Positions 1 through 9,339 of a stretch of 39,379 nucleotides of DNA are shown piece by piece. Numbering within the stretch: position 1 is the first letter of the stretch; every line of letters starts with the position of its first letter. The translations under genes were made by a program, and so were the position numbers. The stretch lies in assembly GCA_021830925.1 (NCBI GenBank), contig JAKBNS010000139.1, positions 1-39,379 of the forward strand, written 5' to 3'. Under the pieces are notes generated by a model. That model was given only the letters and a program-made list of their open reading frames with translations, was not told the origin of the DNA and ran no database searches. Origin of the DNA: Pseudomonadota bacterium. Its GTDB lineage: Bacteria; Pseudomonadota; Gammaproteobacteria; Burkholderiales; Burkholderiaceae_C.

Positions 1-1801
1 CGGCGCGCACGGCCAGGCTGGACGGGCCGGTGGGCGCGATGTCCAGCCCCAGGCGCGCCAGTTCCTCCGCGTAGTCCTCCACCGCGCCCATCTCGGCGTC
101 GATGGCGGCGAAGCCGGCCGGGATGAGCAGCGGTTGCGCGGCCAGCGCCTGCACTTCGCTGGCCTGCTTCAGGCGTTCGTAGACCACCCGTTCGTGCGCC
201 GCGTGCATGTCCACCACCACCAGGCCATGGCGGTTCTGCGCCAGGATGTAGATGTCGTGGAGTTGCGCGATCGCGTGGCCCAGCGGAGCGTCGTCGGCGG
301 CATGGTCCCGCGCGGCGCCCGGCGGGCTCGTGTCGGGGGTGACAGCGGTCCGGGCCGCGGGTTCGGGCCCGGCTGCCGCCGCGGCTTCCCCCGCGCCGGG
401 GAGGCCGGGCGCGGGCGGGGAGGCGAAAGGCGCGGGATCCGCCTCGCGCAGTTGCGCGGCATCGGCCGGTGCCAGCGGCGCGTAGGCGCGCATCAGGCTG
501 CCCAGGGGCAGGGCATCCTGCCTCGGCTCGGCCCGCAGCCAGGGGGCCTGGGAGCGGGGCGGCAGGCCGGGGGCCGTCTGCGGCGCCTGGGATCGGCCCG
601 CGCCTGCGAAGGCGCCCGCGCCGCCGGAAAGTGCCGAGGCGCCGGGCAGGGTGCCGGCGGACGACGCGTCGGAGCCGGGCTCGGCGCGCGAGCCCAGCGC
701 GGGAGCCAGCGCCCCCTGCACCGCGTGGCGCACCGCCTGGTGCACGGCCTGGGATTCGCGGAACCGCACCTCGCTCTTGGCCGGGTGCACGTTCACGTCC
801 ACGCGCTCGGGAGGCAGTTCCAGCAGCAGCACGTACTGCGGCTGCAACTGGCCATGCAGCACATCGGCGTAGGCCGCGCGCACCGCGTGGCCGAGCATGC
901 GATCGCGCACCCAGCGGCGGTTCACGAACAGTTGCTGCACGTCGCCGCGGGCACGCGCCGCGGTGGGCCGACACACCAGGCCCGTCACGCGCAGCGGGCC
1001 GATCTCATGGGACAGGGGCAGGGCATCGGCGGCGAAGGACTTGCCGAGTACGTCGGCCAGGCGTTGCAGCGGGTCGTCGACGGCGTCCACGCGCAGGCTC
1101 TGGCGCCCGTCCTGCCACAGCGCGAAGGCCACGCGCGGATGGGCCAGCGCGGCCCGGCGCACCATCTCGGCGCACCATCCGCCTTCGGTGGCGGCGGACT
1201 TCAGGAAACTGCGGCGGGCGGGGATTTCATGGAACAGCCGCCGCAGGCTCACGCAGGTGCCCGGTGGCGCGGCGGCCGGCGCCACCGCATGCACGCGGCC
1301 GAGTTCGGCGCGCACGCTGGCCGCCGGATCGGCCGCGCGGCGGCTGACGATTTCCAGTTCGCCCACCGCGGCCATCGAGGCCAGCGCCTCGCCGCGGAAT
1401 CCCAGGCTGCGCGCCTGTTCCAGGTCGTGCAGCGAGGCGATCTTGCTGGTGGCGTGACGCGCCAGCGCCAACGGGAGCTCGGCGGCGGCGATGCCGCAGC
1501 CGTCGTCCTCCACCGAGACCAGATCCAGCCCGCCTTGCTGCAGGCGCACGGTGATGCGGGTGGCGCCCGAGTCCAGCGCGTTGTCGAGCAGTTCGCGCAG
1601 CGCCGAGGCCGGGCGCTCCACCACCTCGCCGGCGGCGATCTGGGACACCAGGGTGTCGGGCAGCGCGCGGATCGGCGCCGGGCGCTCGCTCGCGGCGTAG
1701 GGACCGGTGGCCGAAGCGCCGCGGGCGGAGTGGGGGGAGTCGCGCGCGGCGGGCTCCTCGGGGGCGGTAAGCGGGGCCTGCAGCGGGCCTTCGGAATGCA
1801 T
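1..1801 (-). CDS. mutL: DNA mismatch repair protein MutL (C-terminal end beyond window)
   Basis: Read by hand on the minus strand from ATG at 1801: MHSEGPLQ...IRALPDTLVSQIAAGEVVERPASALRELLDNALDSGA...DDGCGI...HATSKI...LGFRGEALASMAAV; GHKL ATPase motifs of MutL. Frame stays open to position 1, so it is absent from the ORF track. Confidence 0.96.
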   Translation of the reverse strand, partial: MHSEGPLQAPLTAPEEPAARDSPHSARGASATGPYAASERPAPIRALPDTLVSQIAAGEVVERPASALRELLDNALDSGATRITVRLQQGGLDLVSVEDDGCGIAAAELPLALARHATSKIASLHDLEQARSLGFRGEALASMAAVGELEIVSRRAADPAASVRAELGRVHAVAPAAAPPGTCVSLRRLFHEIPARRSFLKSAATEGGWCAEMVRRAALAHPRVAFALWQDGRQSLRVDAVDDPLQRLADVLGKSFAADALPLSHEIGPLRVTGLVCRPTAARARGDVQQLFVNRRWVRDRMLGHAVRAAYADVLHGQLQPQYVLLLELPPERVDVNVHPAKSEVRFRESQAVHQAVRHAVQGALAPALGSRAEPGSDASSAGTLPGASALSGGAGAFAGAGRSQAPQTAPGLPPRSQAPWLRAEPRQDALPLGSLMRAYAPLAPADAAQLREADPAPFASPPAPGLPGAGEAAAAAGPEPAARTAVTPDTSPPGAARDHAADDAPLGHAIAQLHDIYILAQNRHGLVVVDMHAAHERVVYERLKQASEVQALAAQPLLIPAGFAAIDAEMGAVEDYAEELARLGLDIAPTGPSSLAVRA

Positions 1802-1807
1802 GCGACC

Positions 1808-1815
1808 AGTATACT
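1808..1815. promoter_or_regulatory. Palindromic -10 box AGTATACT shared by mutL (-) and DedA (+)
   Basis: AGTATACT gives TATACT on both strands in the 50-bp gap between the divergent starts. Confidence 0.55.
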
Positions 1816-1851
1816 TTCGCGCTTTTGAACCGGGGCCCGGCGCCGCGCACG

Positions 1852-2499
1852 ATGCACCAGATCCAAGAGCTGCTTCACCTGCTGCTGCATTTCGACGCCG
1901 AGTTGACGCGCCTGATCGGCGTGTACGGCGCGTGGATATGGGCGCTGCTGTTCGGCATCGTGTTCCTGGAAACCGGGCTGGTGGTGACCCCCTTCCTGCC
2001 CGGCGACTCGATGCTGTTCGTGGTGGGCGCGCTGTGCGCCTCCGGCAGCCTGAGCCTGGCCACCGGCCTGGCCCTGCTGTGGGCGGCCGCGGTGCTGGGG
2101 GACTCGCTCAACTACAGCATCGGCAAGGCGGTCGGACACCGCGTGTTCTCGTGGAACCACAGCCGCTGGTTCAACCGCCGGGCCTTCGACCGCGCCCACG
2201 CCTTCTACGAGCGCTACGGTGGCATCACCGTGGTCAGTGCCCGGTTCATCCCCTTCGTGCGCACCTTCGCGCCGTTCGTCGCCGGCGTGGCGGAAATGTC
2301 CTACGCGCGCTTCCTGGCCTACAACGCGCTGGGCGCGGCGCTGTGGGTCGGGCTGCTGATGGGGGCCGGCTACGCCTTCGGCAACCTGCCGTGGGTACGC
2401 GGCCACCTACCCGCGCTGAGCCTGGCGGTGGTGGTGGTGTCGCTGCTGCCGCTGGCCCTGGGTTGGCTGCGCGCACGCTCGCGCGCGCGCAGCGCCTGA
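1852..2499 (+). CDS. DedA family membrane protein
   Basis: ORF MHQIQELLHLLLHFD..., with DedA-type motif VFLETGLVVTPFLPGDSMLFVVGAL and FIPFVRTFAPFVAGVAEM; ATG at 1852 preferred over TTG at 1825. Confidence 0.92.
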   Translation: MHQIQELLHLLLHFDAELTRLIGVYGAWIWALLFGIVFLETGLVVTPFLPGDSMLFVVGALCASGSLSLATGLALLWAAAVLGDSLNYSIGKAVGHRVFSWNHSRWFNRRAFDRAHAFYERYGGITVVSARFIPFVRTFAPFVAGVAEMSYARFLAYNALGAALWVGLLMGAGYAFGNLPWVRGHLPALSLAVVVVSLLPLALGWLRARSRARSA

Positions 2500-2542
2500 G
2501 CCGGCTTCCCGGAGCCGGGGAGCCGGCAAGCCGGAGCCGGGC

Positions 2543-3913
2543 TCACACCATCGTGCGGCGTCGCGCCAGCGGCGGACGCGTGCTCAGATAATCCCGGATG
2601 CCCTCCAGAATCGCCCGCGCCATCTTGCGCCGGTAGGTGGGGGTCTGCAGCCGGGCCTCCTCCTCGGGGTTGCTGATGAAGGCGGTCTCCACCAGCATCG
2701 ACGGCACCGTGGGGGACTTGAGCACGACGAATCCGGCCTGCTGCACCTGGCGCGAATGCAGGTGCACGATGGAGCCCATGCGACGCAGCGTCGGGCCCGC
2801 CATCTTCAGGCTGGCGTTGATCTGCGCGTTGGTGGACATGTCGAGCATGACCTTCGCCACCTGGTAGTCGTGGGACTGGATGTCGATGCCGCCGATCGCA
2901 TCGGCGGCGTTCTCGCGCTGCGCCATCAGGCGCGCCTCGACGCTCGAGGCGCCGCCCTCGGACAGGCAGAACACCGAGGCACCGCGAGCCTCGGGCGTGA
3001 ACCAGCCGTCGGCATGGATGGAGGTGAACAGGTCGGCGTTGGCCCGCTGGGCCTTTTCCACGCGCATCCACAGCGGCACGAAGAAATCGCTGTCGCGGGT
3101 CATCGCCACCCGCATGTTGGGCGTGCGCTGGACCATCTCGCGCAGTTCGCGCCCGATCAGCAGCACCATGTCCTTCTCGTGCACCCCGCTGGGGCCGGTG
3201 GCTCCCGGATCCTCGCCACCGTGGCCGGGGTCGAGCATCAGCAGCACGCTGCGCTGCGGCCGCCGGTCGCGTCGCGGCGGATCCTGGCGCGCCACCTGTC
3301 CGGAGTCGTCCGACGGGGCCTGCGCCACCCGGGGTGGCTTCGGTGCGTCCAGCGCGGATTCGTGCTGCTGCAGCCAGTCGCCCAGCGTGTCCTCGCGGGA
3401 CTGGGTCAGCGAGGTGGGCTCGGCCCTGGCGCGCGCCACCGGGCGATCCGCCGGGCGCGCGGGCTGGTCGGCCAGCGCCAGCAGGGAGTTCGGTCCCACC
3501 GGATAGAGGTCGAACACCAGGCGGTTGCGATACGCGGCCACCGGGGGCAACGTGAATACCTGCGGGTGCACCGGCTGTTTCAGGTCCATCACCAGGCGCA
3601 CCACGTCCGGCGCGAACTGCGCCACGCGCACGTCGCGGATGAAGGGGTCGTCCGGGCGGATCTTGCCCACCAGCTCGCGCAGTTGCGGGTCGAGGTTCAG
3701 GCCCTTCACGTCCACGACCAGGCGCGGCGGATGGGGAACCAGGAAATGGGTGGCGCTGAGCACCTGGTCGGATTCCAGCGTGACCCGGGTGTACTCGGGT
3801 GCCGGCCACACGCGCACCGCGACGATGGTCGCGCCGCGCGCGATGGTCGGCGCGCTCAGCAACAGGGCGATGCTGGAACTCTGATACAGGAACCTGCGAC
3901 GGTCGACGGTCAT
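2543..3913 (-). CDS. amiC: N-acetylmuramoyl-L-alanine amidase with AMIN domain and Tat-like signal
   Basis: N-terminal DRRRFLYQSS Tat-like signal, AMIN region, Amidase_3 motifs LMLDPGHGGEDPGATG, SIHADGWF, VETAFISNPEEEARL. Confidence 0.95.
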   Translation of the reverse strand: MTVDRRRFLYQSSSIALLLSAPTIARGATIVAVRVWPAPEYTRVTLESDQVLSATHFLVPHPPRLVVDVKGLNLDPQLRELVGKIRPDDPFIRDVRVAQFAPDVVRLVMDLKQPVHPQVFTLPPVAAYRNRLVFDLYPVGPNSLLALADQPARPADRPVARARAEPTSLTQSREDTLGDWLQQHESALDAPKPPRVAQAPSDDSGQVARQDPPRRDRRPQRSVLLMLDPGHGGEDPGATGPSGVHEKDMVLLIGRELREMVQRTPNMRVAMTRDSDFFVPLWMRVEKAQRANADLFTSIHADGWFTPEARGASVFCLSEGGASSVEARLMAQRENAADAIGGIDIQSHDYQVAKVMLDMSTNAQINASLKMAGPTLRRMGSIVHLHSRQVQQAGFVVLKSPTVPSMLVETAFISNPEEEARLQTPTYRRKMARAILEGIRDYLSTRPPLARRRTMV

Positions 3914-3956
3914 GTCGGGCTCTCCCTGGCGCGGCGCGCCGGGAGGGCCCGGCGCG

Positions 3957-4478
3957 TCATCCGGCGCCCGCCCCCGCGGACGCCCAGCAATCGATCAAGG
4001 CTTCCCCGGCGGGGCTGCCGCTGTGCAACGAGACCTCGCGCGCTTCGCCGCGCGGGGTGATGCGGATGTCCAGATCCGCGGTCGGCAAGCCCGGAGCGCG
4101 CTCGGGCCACTCCACGAAACACAGGGACTTGCCGTCCAGCACATCCCCAAGACCGGCATCCAGCCATTCTTCCGAGGATGAAAATCGATACAGATCAATA
4201 TGATAGGCCGTAATCTGGACAGACCGCTTCAATTCTAGGTCAAGTTTTTCCAGGTTGTAGGGTTCTACCAACGCATAGCTGGGGCTCTTGATGCGTCCGC
4301 GCACCCCCAGTTCGCGCAGGGTCGCGCGCACCAGGGTGGTCTTGCCGGCGCCGAGTTCGCCGTGCAGCACGATCAACAGGGGGGGCAGGCCGCGGGCGCG
4401 CAGGGCGCGGCCGAGTTCGGCGCCCAGCTGCGAGGTGGCGGAGTCGTCGGCGCAGTGCCGGAGCAGGGTGGCGGTCAT
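3957..4478 (-). CDS. tsaE: tRNA threonylcarbamoyladenosine biosynthesis ATPase TsaE
   Basis: MTATLLRHCADD...GELGAGKTTLVRATLRELGVRGRIKSPSYALVEPYN...YHIDLYRFSSSEEWLDAGL...CFVEWPERA; Walker A and TsaE HxDLYR motif. Confidence 0.93.
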   Translation of the reverse strand: MTATLLRHCADDSATSQLGAELGRALRARGLPPLLIVLHGELGAGKTTLVRATLRELGVRGRIKSPSYALVEPYNLEKLDLELKRSVQITAYHIDLYRFSSSEEWLDAGLGDVLDGKSLCFVEWPERAPGLPTADLDIRITPRGEAREVSLHSGSPAGEALIDCWASAGAGAG

Positions 4479-4532
4479 GAACTCGAGCGTGGGGGAATCG
4501 GGCGGGCCTGGTGCATTGCGTAGCATGCCGGC

Positions 4533-5699
4533 ATGGCCCACGAGCACGCACATCCGGCGACGGCGGAAGGATTCGACGGCCCGCGGCTGCTGCGCGCCAT
4601 CCGCGAGCGAGCGCGGGCGCTGGGATTGTCCCAGATCGCCGTCAGCGATCTGCAGCTGGGCGATACCGAACAGCACCTGGCGCGCTGGCTGGAGCAGGGC
4701 ATGCACGGCACCATGGACTACATGGCGCGCCACGGCATGGCGCGCGCGCGCCCGGCCGAGCTTCTGCCCGGCACGCTGCGCGTGCTCACGGTCCGACTCG
4801 ACTACCTGCCCGAGCAGGCGCCGCCGGGCTGGCGCGCGCTGGAGTGGCAGCGCCTGGGCCAGCCTCAGCAGGCGGTGGTGTCGGTGTACGCGCGCGGCCG
4901 CGACTATCACCGGGTGCTGCGCCAGCGCCTGGCCCGGCTGGCCGAATTCATCGCGCAACAGGCGCGGCCGCGGGTGCTGCGCGCCTTCACCGATTCGGCG
5001 CCGGTGCCCGAGGTGGCGCTGGCCGCGCGCGCGGGGCTGGGTTGGCGTGGCAAGCACAGCCTGCTGCTGCACCGCGACGCCGGTTCCATGTTCTTCCTGG
5101 GCGAGATCTACACCGATCTGGAACTGCCGGTCGAGGGGCCGATCGAGGGGCATTGCGGAACCTGCACGCGCTGCCTGGACGTGTGTCCCACCCGCGCCAT
5201 CACCCAGCCCTACGTGGTGGATGCGCGGCGCTGCATTTCCTACCTGACGATCGAGCTCGACGGGCCGATTCCCGAGGCCCTGCGCGCGCCCATGGGCAAC
5301 CGGGTCTACGGCTGCGACGACTGCCAGCTGGCCTGTCCCTGGAACCGCTGGGCAAGGCGCTCTGCGCTGCCGGATTTCCTGCCCCGCAACGATCTGGACC
5401 GAGCCTCGCTGCTGGAGTTGTGGGCCTGGGACGAGACCGCGTTCGAACAACGCACCGAGGGCAGCGCCATCCGACGCATCGGCTACGCGCGCTGGCGCCG
5501 CAACCTGGCGGTGGCGCTGGGCAACGCGCGACGCGGGCTGGCGGCGGACCATGGGCTGCAGGGCCCCATCGAGCAGGCCCTGCGCGCGGCGCTGCCGACG
5601 GCTGACGCGCTGGTGGCCGAACACCTGCGGTGGGCGCTGGCGCAGACCCCCGGCGGGGATGCCGATGTCCCGGCGGCGGCCGCGGCCCCGAACACGTAG
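4533..5699 (+). CDS. queG: Epoxyqueuosine reductase QueG
   Basis: Ferredoxin-like Cys motifs GTCTRCLDVCPTRAI and CDDCQLACPWNRWA, plus DARRCISYLTIE. Confidence 0.95.
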   Translation: MAHEHAHPATAEGFDGPRLLRAIRERARALGLSQIAVSDLQLGDTEQHLARWLEQGMHGTMDYMARHGMARARPAELLPGTLRVLTVRLDYLPEQAPPGWRALEWQRLGQPQQAVVSVYARGRDYHRVLRQRLARLAEFIAQQARPRVLRAFTDSAPVPEVALAARAGLGWRGKHSLLLHRDAGSMFFLGEIYTDLELPVEGPIEGHCGTCTRCLDVCPTRAITQPYVVDARRCISYLTIELDGPIPEALRAPMGNRVYGCDDCQLACPWNRWARRSALPDFLPRNDLDRASLLELWAWDETAFEQRTEGSAIRRIGYARWRRNLAVALGNARRGLAADHGLQGPIEQALRAALPTADALVAEHLRWALAQTPGGDADVPAAAAAPNT

Positions 5700-5708
5700 C
5701 ATGCGGCC

Positions 5709-6254
5709 ATGAAGCCTCGGGAGCCCCTCACGCCATCGTCCGACGCGCCGTGGGACGCGGTGCTCGACCTGCCCTTCGGCCGCCTGGGCGTGCGCGCGGG
5801 CGAGCACGAAGTGTTCTACACCGAATACCTGGTGGGCGAGGCCGCGCGTGCGCCGCTGCTGCCGGGGAACACCTCGTTGCTGCGCGAACTGCGGGCCCAA
5901 CTCGAGGCCTATTGCCGCGACCCCGGTTTTCGGCCCGAGCTGCCGCTGGCCCCGCGCGGCAGCGAGTTCCAGCGTCGGGTGTGGGCGGCCTTGTGCGACA
6001 TCCCGGCCGGCCGTGCCATGCGCTACGGCGAGCTCGCGCGCGAACTGGGCAGCGTGGCGCGCGCCGTCGGCCAGGCCTGCGGCGCCAACCCCTTCGCGCC
6101 CCTGGTGCCTTGCCACCGTGTGATCGGCGCCGCCGGGCTGGGCGGCTTCGCCCATTCCACCGACGAGGCCGGCGAGTTGCTGGGCATCAAGCGCTGGTTG
6201 CTGCGCCACGAAGGCGCGCTGTGCGCGCCGGCGCCAGGACTGTTCGATGCCTGA
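5709..6254 (+). CDS. ogt: Methylated-DNA--protein-cysteine S-methyltransferase
   Basis: Active-site motif PLVPCHRVIGAAGLGGFA; RAMRYGELA upstream helix-turn-helix region. Confidence 0.92.
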   Translation: MKPREPLTPSSDAPWDAVLDLPFGRLGVRAGEHEVFYTEYLVGEAARAPLLPGNTSLLRELRAQLEAYCRDPGFRPELPLAPRGSEFQRRVWAALCDIPAGRAMRYGELARELGSVARAVGQACGANPFAPLVPCHRVIGAAGLGGFAHSTDEAGELLGIKRWLLRHEGALCAPAPGLFDA

Positions 6255-7254
6255 GGTCCAGGCCGGGCTCGGCTCGCCGGCCGCGCCCGTGCGACGGGGG
6301 CGGGCGCGCGCCAGCGACGCCTGGCCGCCGCCGCGGGAGGATTGCAAGGCGGCCATCGACGCCTTTTGCGACGCGCTGTGGCTGGAGCAGGGCCTGGCCG
6401 CCAACACCCTGGCCGCCTATCGGGGCGACCTGAGCCTGTTCGCGCGCTGGCTCGCGTCGGTCGGGCGCGCCGGCCTGGAGCGGGCGGGCGAGGCCGACGT
6501 CATGGCCTACCTGGCCGCGCGCTTCGCCGGCAGCAAGGCCACGGCGTCCAACCGGCGCCTGGTGTCGTTGCGGCGCTTTTTCGCCTGGCTGGTGCGCGAG
6601 GGCCGGCGCGCCGACGACCCCACGCTCAAGCTGGAGCGCGCGCGCCAGCCGGTCCGGCGACCGGCGAGCCTCAGCGAGGCGCAGGTGGAAGCGCTGCTGG
6701 AAGCGCCCGCGGTGGACCGGCCGCTCGGCCTGCGCGACCGCGCGATGCTGGAGTTGCTGTACGCCAGCGGCCTGCGCGTGAGCGAACTGGTGGGCCTGCG
6801 CATCGCCGATCTCAGCCTGGGCGACGGCGTGGTGCGCGTGCTGCGGGGCAAGGGCGGCAAGGACCGCCTGGTCCCCTTCGGCGAACAGGCCGGCGAGTGG
6901 CTGCAGCGCTACCTGGAGCAGGCCCGGGGCGAGTTGCTGCACGGCGCGCCCAGCGATTTCGTGTTCGTCACCGCGCGCAGCGCGGGGCGCGGGCGCGGCG
7001 CGGCGGTGGGCATGACCCGGCAGATGTTCTGGACCCGACTGCGCGCGCTGGCGCTGCGCGCGGGGATCGAGGTCGCGCTGTCGCCGCACACCCTGCGCCA
7101 CGCCTTCGCCACGCATCTGCTGGACCACGGCGCCGACCTGCGCGTGGTGCAGTTGCTGCTGGGCCATGCCGACATCTCCACCACCCAGATCTACACCCAC
7201 GTGGCGCGCGAGCGCCTGCGCCAACTGCACGCGCGGCATCATCCGCGCGCCTGA
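6247..7254 (+). CDS. xerD: Site-specific tyrosine recombinase XerD
   Basis: LSPHTLRHAFATHLLDHGADLRVVQLLLGHADISTTQIYTHV catalytic motifs; SAM-like N-terminal domain. Overlaps the ogt stop by 8 bp. Confidence 0.95.
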   Translation: MPEVQAGLGSPAAPVRRGRARASDAWPPPREDCKAAIDAFCDALWLEQGLAANTLAAYRGDLSLFARWLASVGRAGLERAGEADVMAYLAARFAGSKATASNRRLVSLRRFFAWLVREGRRADDPTLKLERARQPVRRPASLSEAQVEALLEAPAVDRPLGLRDRAMLELLYASGLRVSELVGLRIADLSLGDGVVRVLRGKGGKDRLVPFGEQAGEWLQRYLEQARGELLHGAPSDFVFVTARSAGRGRGAAVGMTRQMFWTRLRALALRAGIEVALSPHTLRHAFATHLLDHGADLRVVQLLLGHADISTTQIYTHVARERLRQLHARHHPRA

Positions 7255-7283
7255 GAGAGCCGCAACCCGGAGCCGAGGACGCG

Positions 7284-7886
7284 ATGTTTCCCCACAACGA
7301 CTTCTGGTCCACGCTGATCCTGCTGCTGCTGATCCTGGACCCCTTCGGCAACATGCCGGTGTTCCTGGCGGTCACGCGCGGGCTGGAGCCGCGCCGGCGC
7401 ACCTGGGTCACGCTGCGCGAGAGCCTGATCGCCTACCTGGTGCTGCTGGCCTTCATGGCCGGGGGACGGGGCTTCCTGGATCTGCTGGGCCTGCGCCAGG
7501 CCTCGCTGGAGGTGGCCGGCGGGGTGATCCTGCTGCTGGTGGCCATCAAGATGATCTTTTCGGGCTCCGAGACCATGTTCGGCCAGAGCGATCAGCGCGA
7601 ACCGCTGATCTTTCCCCTGGCGGTTCCGCTGCTGGCCGGTCCCTCGGCGCTGGCCGCGGTGCTGCTGCTCAGCTCCGCCACGCCCGGCGCCGTGGTGCTG
7701 CGGGTGGGGGCGCTGAGCGCGGCGATGGGCATCACCACCGCGCTGCTGCTGCTGGCCGAGGAGATCTTCCGGCGCCTGGGCGACGCGGTGATGCGCGCGG
7801 CCGAGAAGCTCATGGGCCTGATCGTCTCGGCCATCGCGGTGAACATGCTGCTCGAAGGCTTGCGCAGCTACTTTCTCATGCGTTGA
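7284..7886 (+). CDS. MarC/UPF0056 family integral membrane protein
   Basis: MFPHNDFWSTLILLLLILDPFGNMPVFLAV...AGPSALAAVLLL...LGDAVMRAAEKLMGLIVSAIAVNMLLEGL; typical MarC family layout. Confidence 0.88.
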   Translation: MFPHNDFWSTLILLLLILDPFGNMPVFLAVTRGLEPRRRTWVTLRESLIAYLVLLAFMAGGRGFLDLLGLRQASLEVAGGVILLLVAIKMIFSGSETMFGQSDQREPLIFPLAVPLLAGPSALAAVLLLSSATPGAVVLRVGALSAAMGITTALLLLAEEIFRRLGDAVMRAAEKLMGLIVSAIAVNMLLEGLRSYFLMR

Positions 7887-7925
7887 GCCTCGGGGCGGGG
7901 GCCGGCGCGCCGCTCCGCAGGAGGC

Positions 7926-8876
7926 TCAGCGTGGCGCGGAGCCCGCGGTGCCGAGGGCTCCCAGGCCCCCGGCGGAGCCCCCCTTCCAGACCGCCATGGC
8001 CGAGGCGATCAGTCCGGCGGCCTGACTCATGTCGCCGGGCACCACCAGCGTGGTGCTCGTCTTGGCCAGGCGGGCGTAGGCCTCCAGCGCCTGCTGCGCC
8101 ACCTTCAGCTGCACCGCGTCGGAGCCTCCGGGCTTGCCGATGGCCTCGGCCACCAGTTCGATGGCGTGCGCGGTGGCCGCGGCCACCGCCTCGATCGCCG
8201 ACGCCTCGCCCTGCGCGCGGTTGATCGCGGCCTGGCGCTCGCCCTCGGAGCGCTCGATGGCGGCCTGGCGTTCGCCCTCGGCCTGGTTGATCTGCTGCTG
8301 GCGCGCGCCCTCGGAGGTGGCGATGACCGCGCGCTTTTCGCGCTCGGCGGTGATCTGGCGCTGCATGGCGTGCAGGATCTCGGCCGGCGGCGTGAGGTCC
8401 TTGATTTCGTAGCGCAGTACCTTGACGCCCCAGTTGGCAGCCGCCTCGTCGAGCGAGGAGACGACGCTGTGGTTGATGAAGTCGCGTTCCTCGAAGGTCT
8501 TGTCGAGTTCGAGCCGGCCGATCACCGAGCGCAGCGTGGTCTGCGCGAGTTGCGAGATCGCCACGACGTAGTTCGACGAACCGTAGCTGGCGCGCATCGG
8601 ATCGGTGACCTGGAAGTACAGGATGCCGTCGACGGTCAGCTGGGTGTTGTCGCGCGTGATGCACACCTGGCTGGCAATGTCCATCGGCACCTCCTTGAGC
8701 ATGTGGCGGTAGGCCACGCGATCGATGAAGGGGACGATCAGGCTCAGGCCCGGCGCCAGCGTGCGGTCGTACTTGCCCAGGCGCTCGACCACCCAGGCAT
8801 GCTGCTGCGGCACCACCTTGATGCCGCGCGAGGCGATCAGCACTGCGATGACCACGAGGATGACGGCGAATTCCAT
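7926..8876 (-). CDS. SPFH/band-7 (stomatin-like, QmcA-type) protein
   Basis: MEFAVILVVIAVLIASRGIKVVPQQHAWVVERLGKYDRTLAPGLSLIVPFID...EGERQAAI... coiled repeats; ATG at 8876. Confidence 0.93.
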   Translation of the reverse strand: MEFAVILVVIAVLIASRGIKVVPQQHAWVVERLGKYDRTLAPGLSLIVPFIDRVAYRHMLKEVPMDIASQVCITRDNTQLTVDGILYFQVTDPMRASYGSSNYVVAISQLAQTTLRSVIGRLELDKTFEERDFINHSVVSSLDEAAANWGVKVLRYEIKDLTPPAEILHAMQRQITAEREKRAVIATSEGARQQQINQAEGERQAAIERSEGERQAAINRAQGEASAIEAVAAATAHAIELVAEAIGKPGGSDAVQLKVAQQALEAYARLAKTSTTLVVPGDMSQAAGLIASAMAVWKGGSAGGLGALGTAGSAPR

Positions 8877-8892
8877 GACTTGGCTCCGGGAC

Positions 8893-9339
8893 TCAGGAAT
8901 GGGAGGAGGGGGGTGGGTCCAGCGCGTCCAGCACCAGGGTATTGGCGTCGACCGCGGCGATGCGGAAGCGCCCTGGCAGGGCCGGGCCGCGGCCCAGGCG
9001 CGCCTGCCATTCGGTGCCGCGCCAGCGTATCCGGGCGTTGCCGGCCGGGTCCCACTGCCGGACCTCGACCACCGAGCCGATGTCCAGGTTGACGTCGCGG
9101 TTGGACTGCAGGGCGCGGCGCGGCGCACGCCGGCGCGTCAGGTAGAGCAGGGCCACCGCGCCGATGCCCACCAGCGCCGCCGCGCTCCACTGGATGGCGA
9201 CGTCCAGGCCCAGGTGGGCGGCCAGCGCGCCGGCCGCCGCGCCCACCGCCAGCATCAACAGGTAAAAGCTGCCGCTTCCCAGTTCCAGGGCGACCAGCAC
9301 GGCGGTGGCGATCCACCATTGCAGCGGGGTGCTCGGCAT
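8893..9339 (-). CDS. NfeD family membrane protein
   Basis: TM helices then OB-fold-like C-terminus (VEVRQWDPAGNARIRWRGTEWQARL); directly upstream of the SPFH gene as in NfeD/SPFH operons. Confidence 0.88.
   Translation of the reverse strand: MPSTPLQWWIATAVLVALELGSGSFYLLMLAVGAAAGALAAHLGLDVAIQWSAAALVGIGAVALLYLTRRRAPRRALQSNRDVNLDIGSVVEVRQWDPAGNARIRWRGTEWQARLGRGPALPGRFRIAAVDANTLVLDALDPPPSSHS

Noticed and set aside
134-1828. 564-aa plus-strand ORF antisense to mutL
   Set aside because: Shadow ORF; the opposite strand carries MutL motifs throughout.
7885-7927. GAGCCTC/GAGGCTC inverted repeat between marC-like and SPFH genes
   Set aside because: Arms are only 7 bp with a 29-nt loop and no T-tract; expected by chance in GC-rich convergent gaps.
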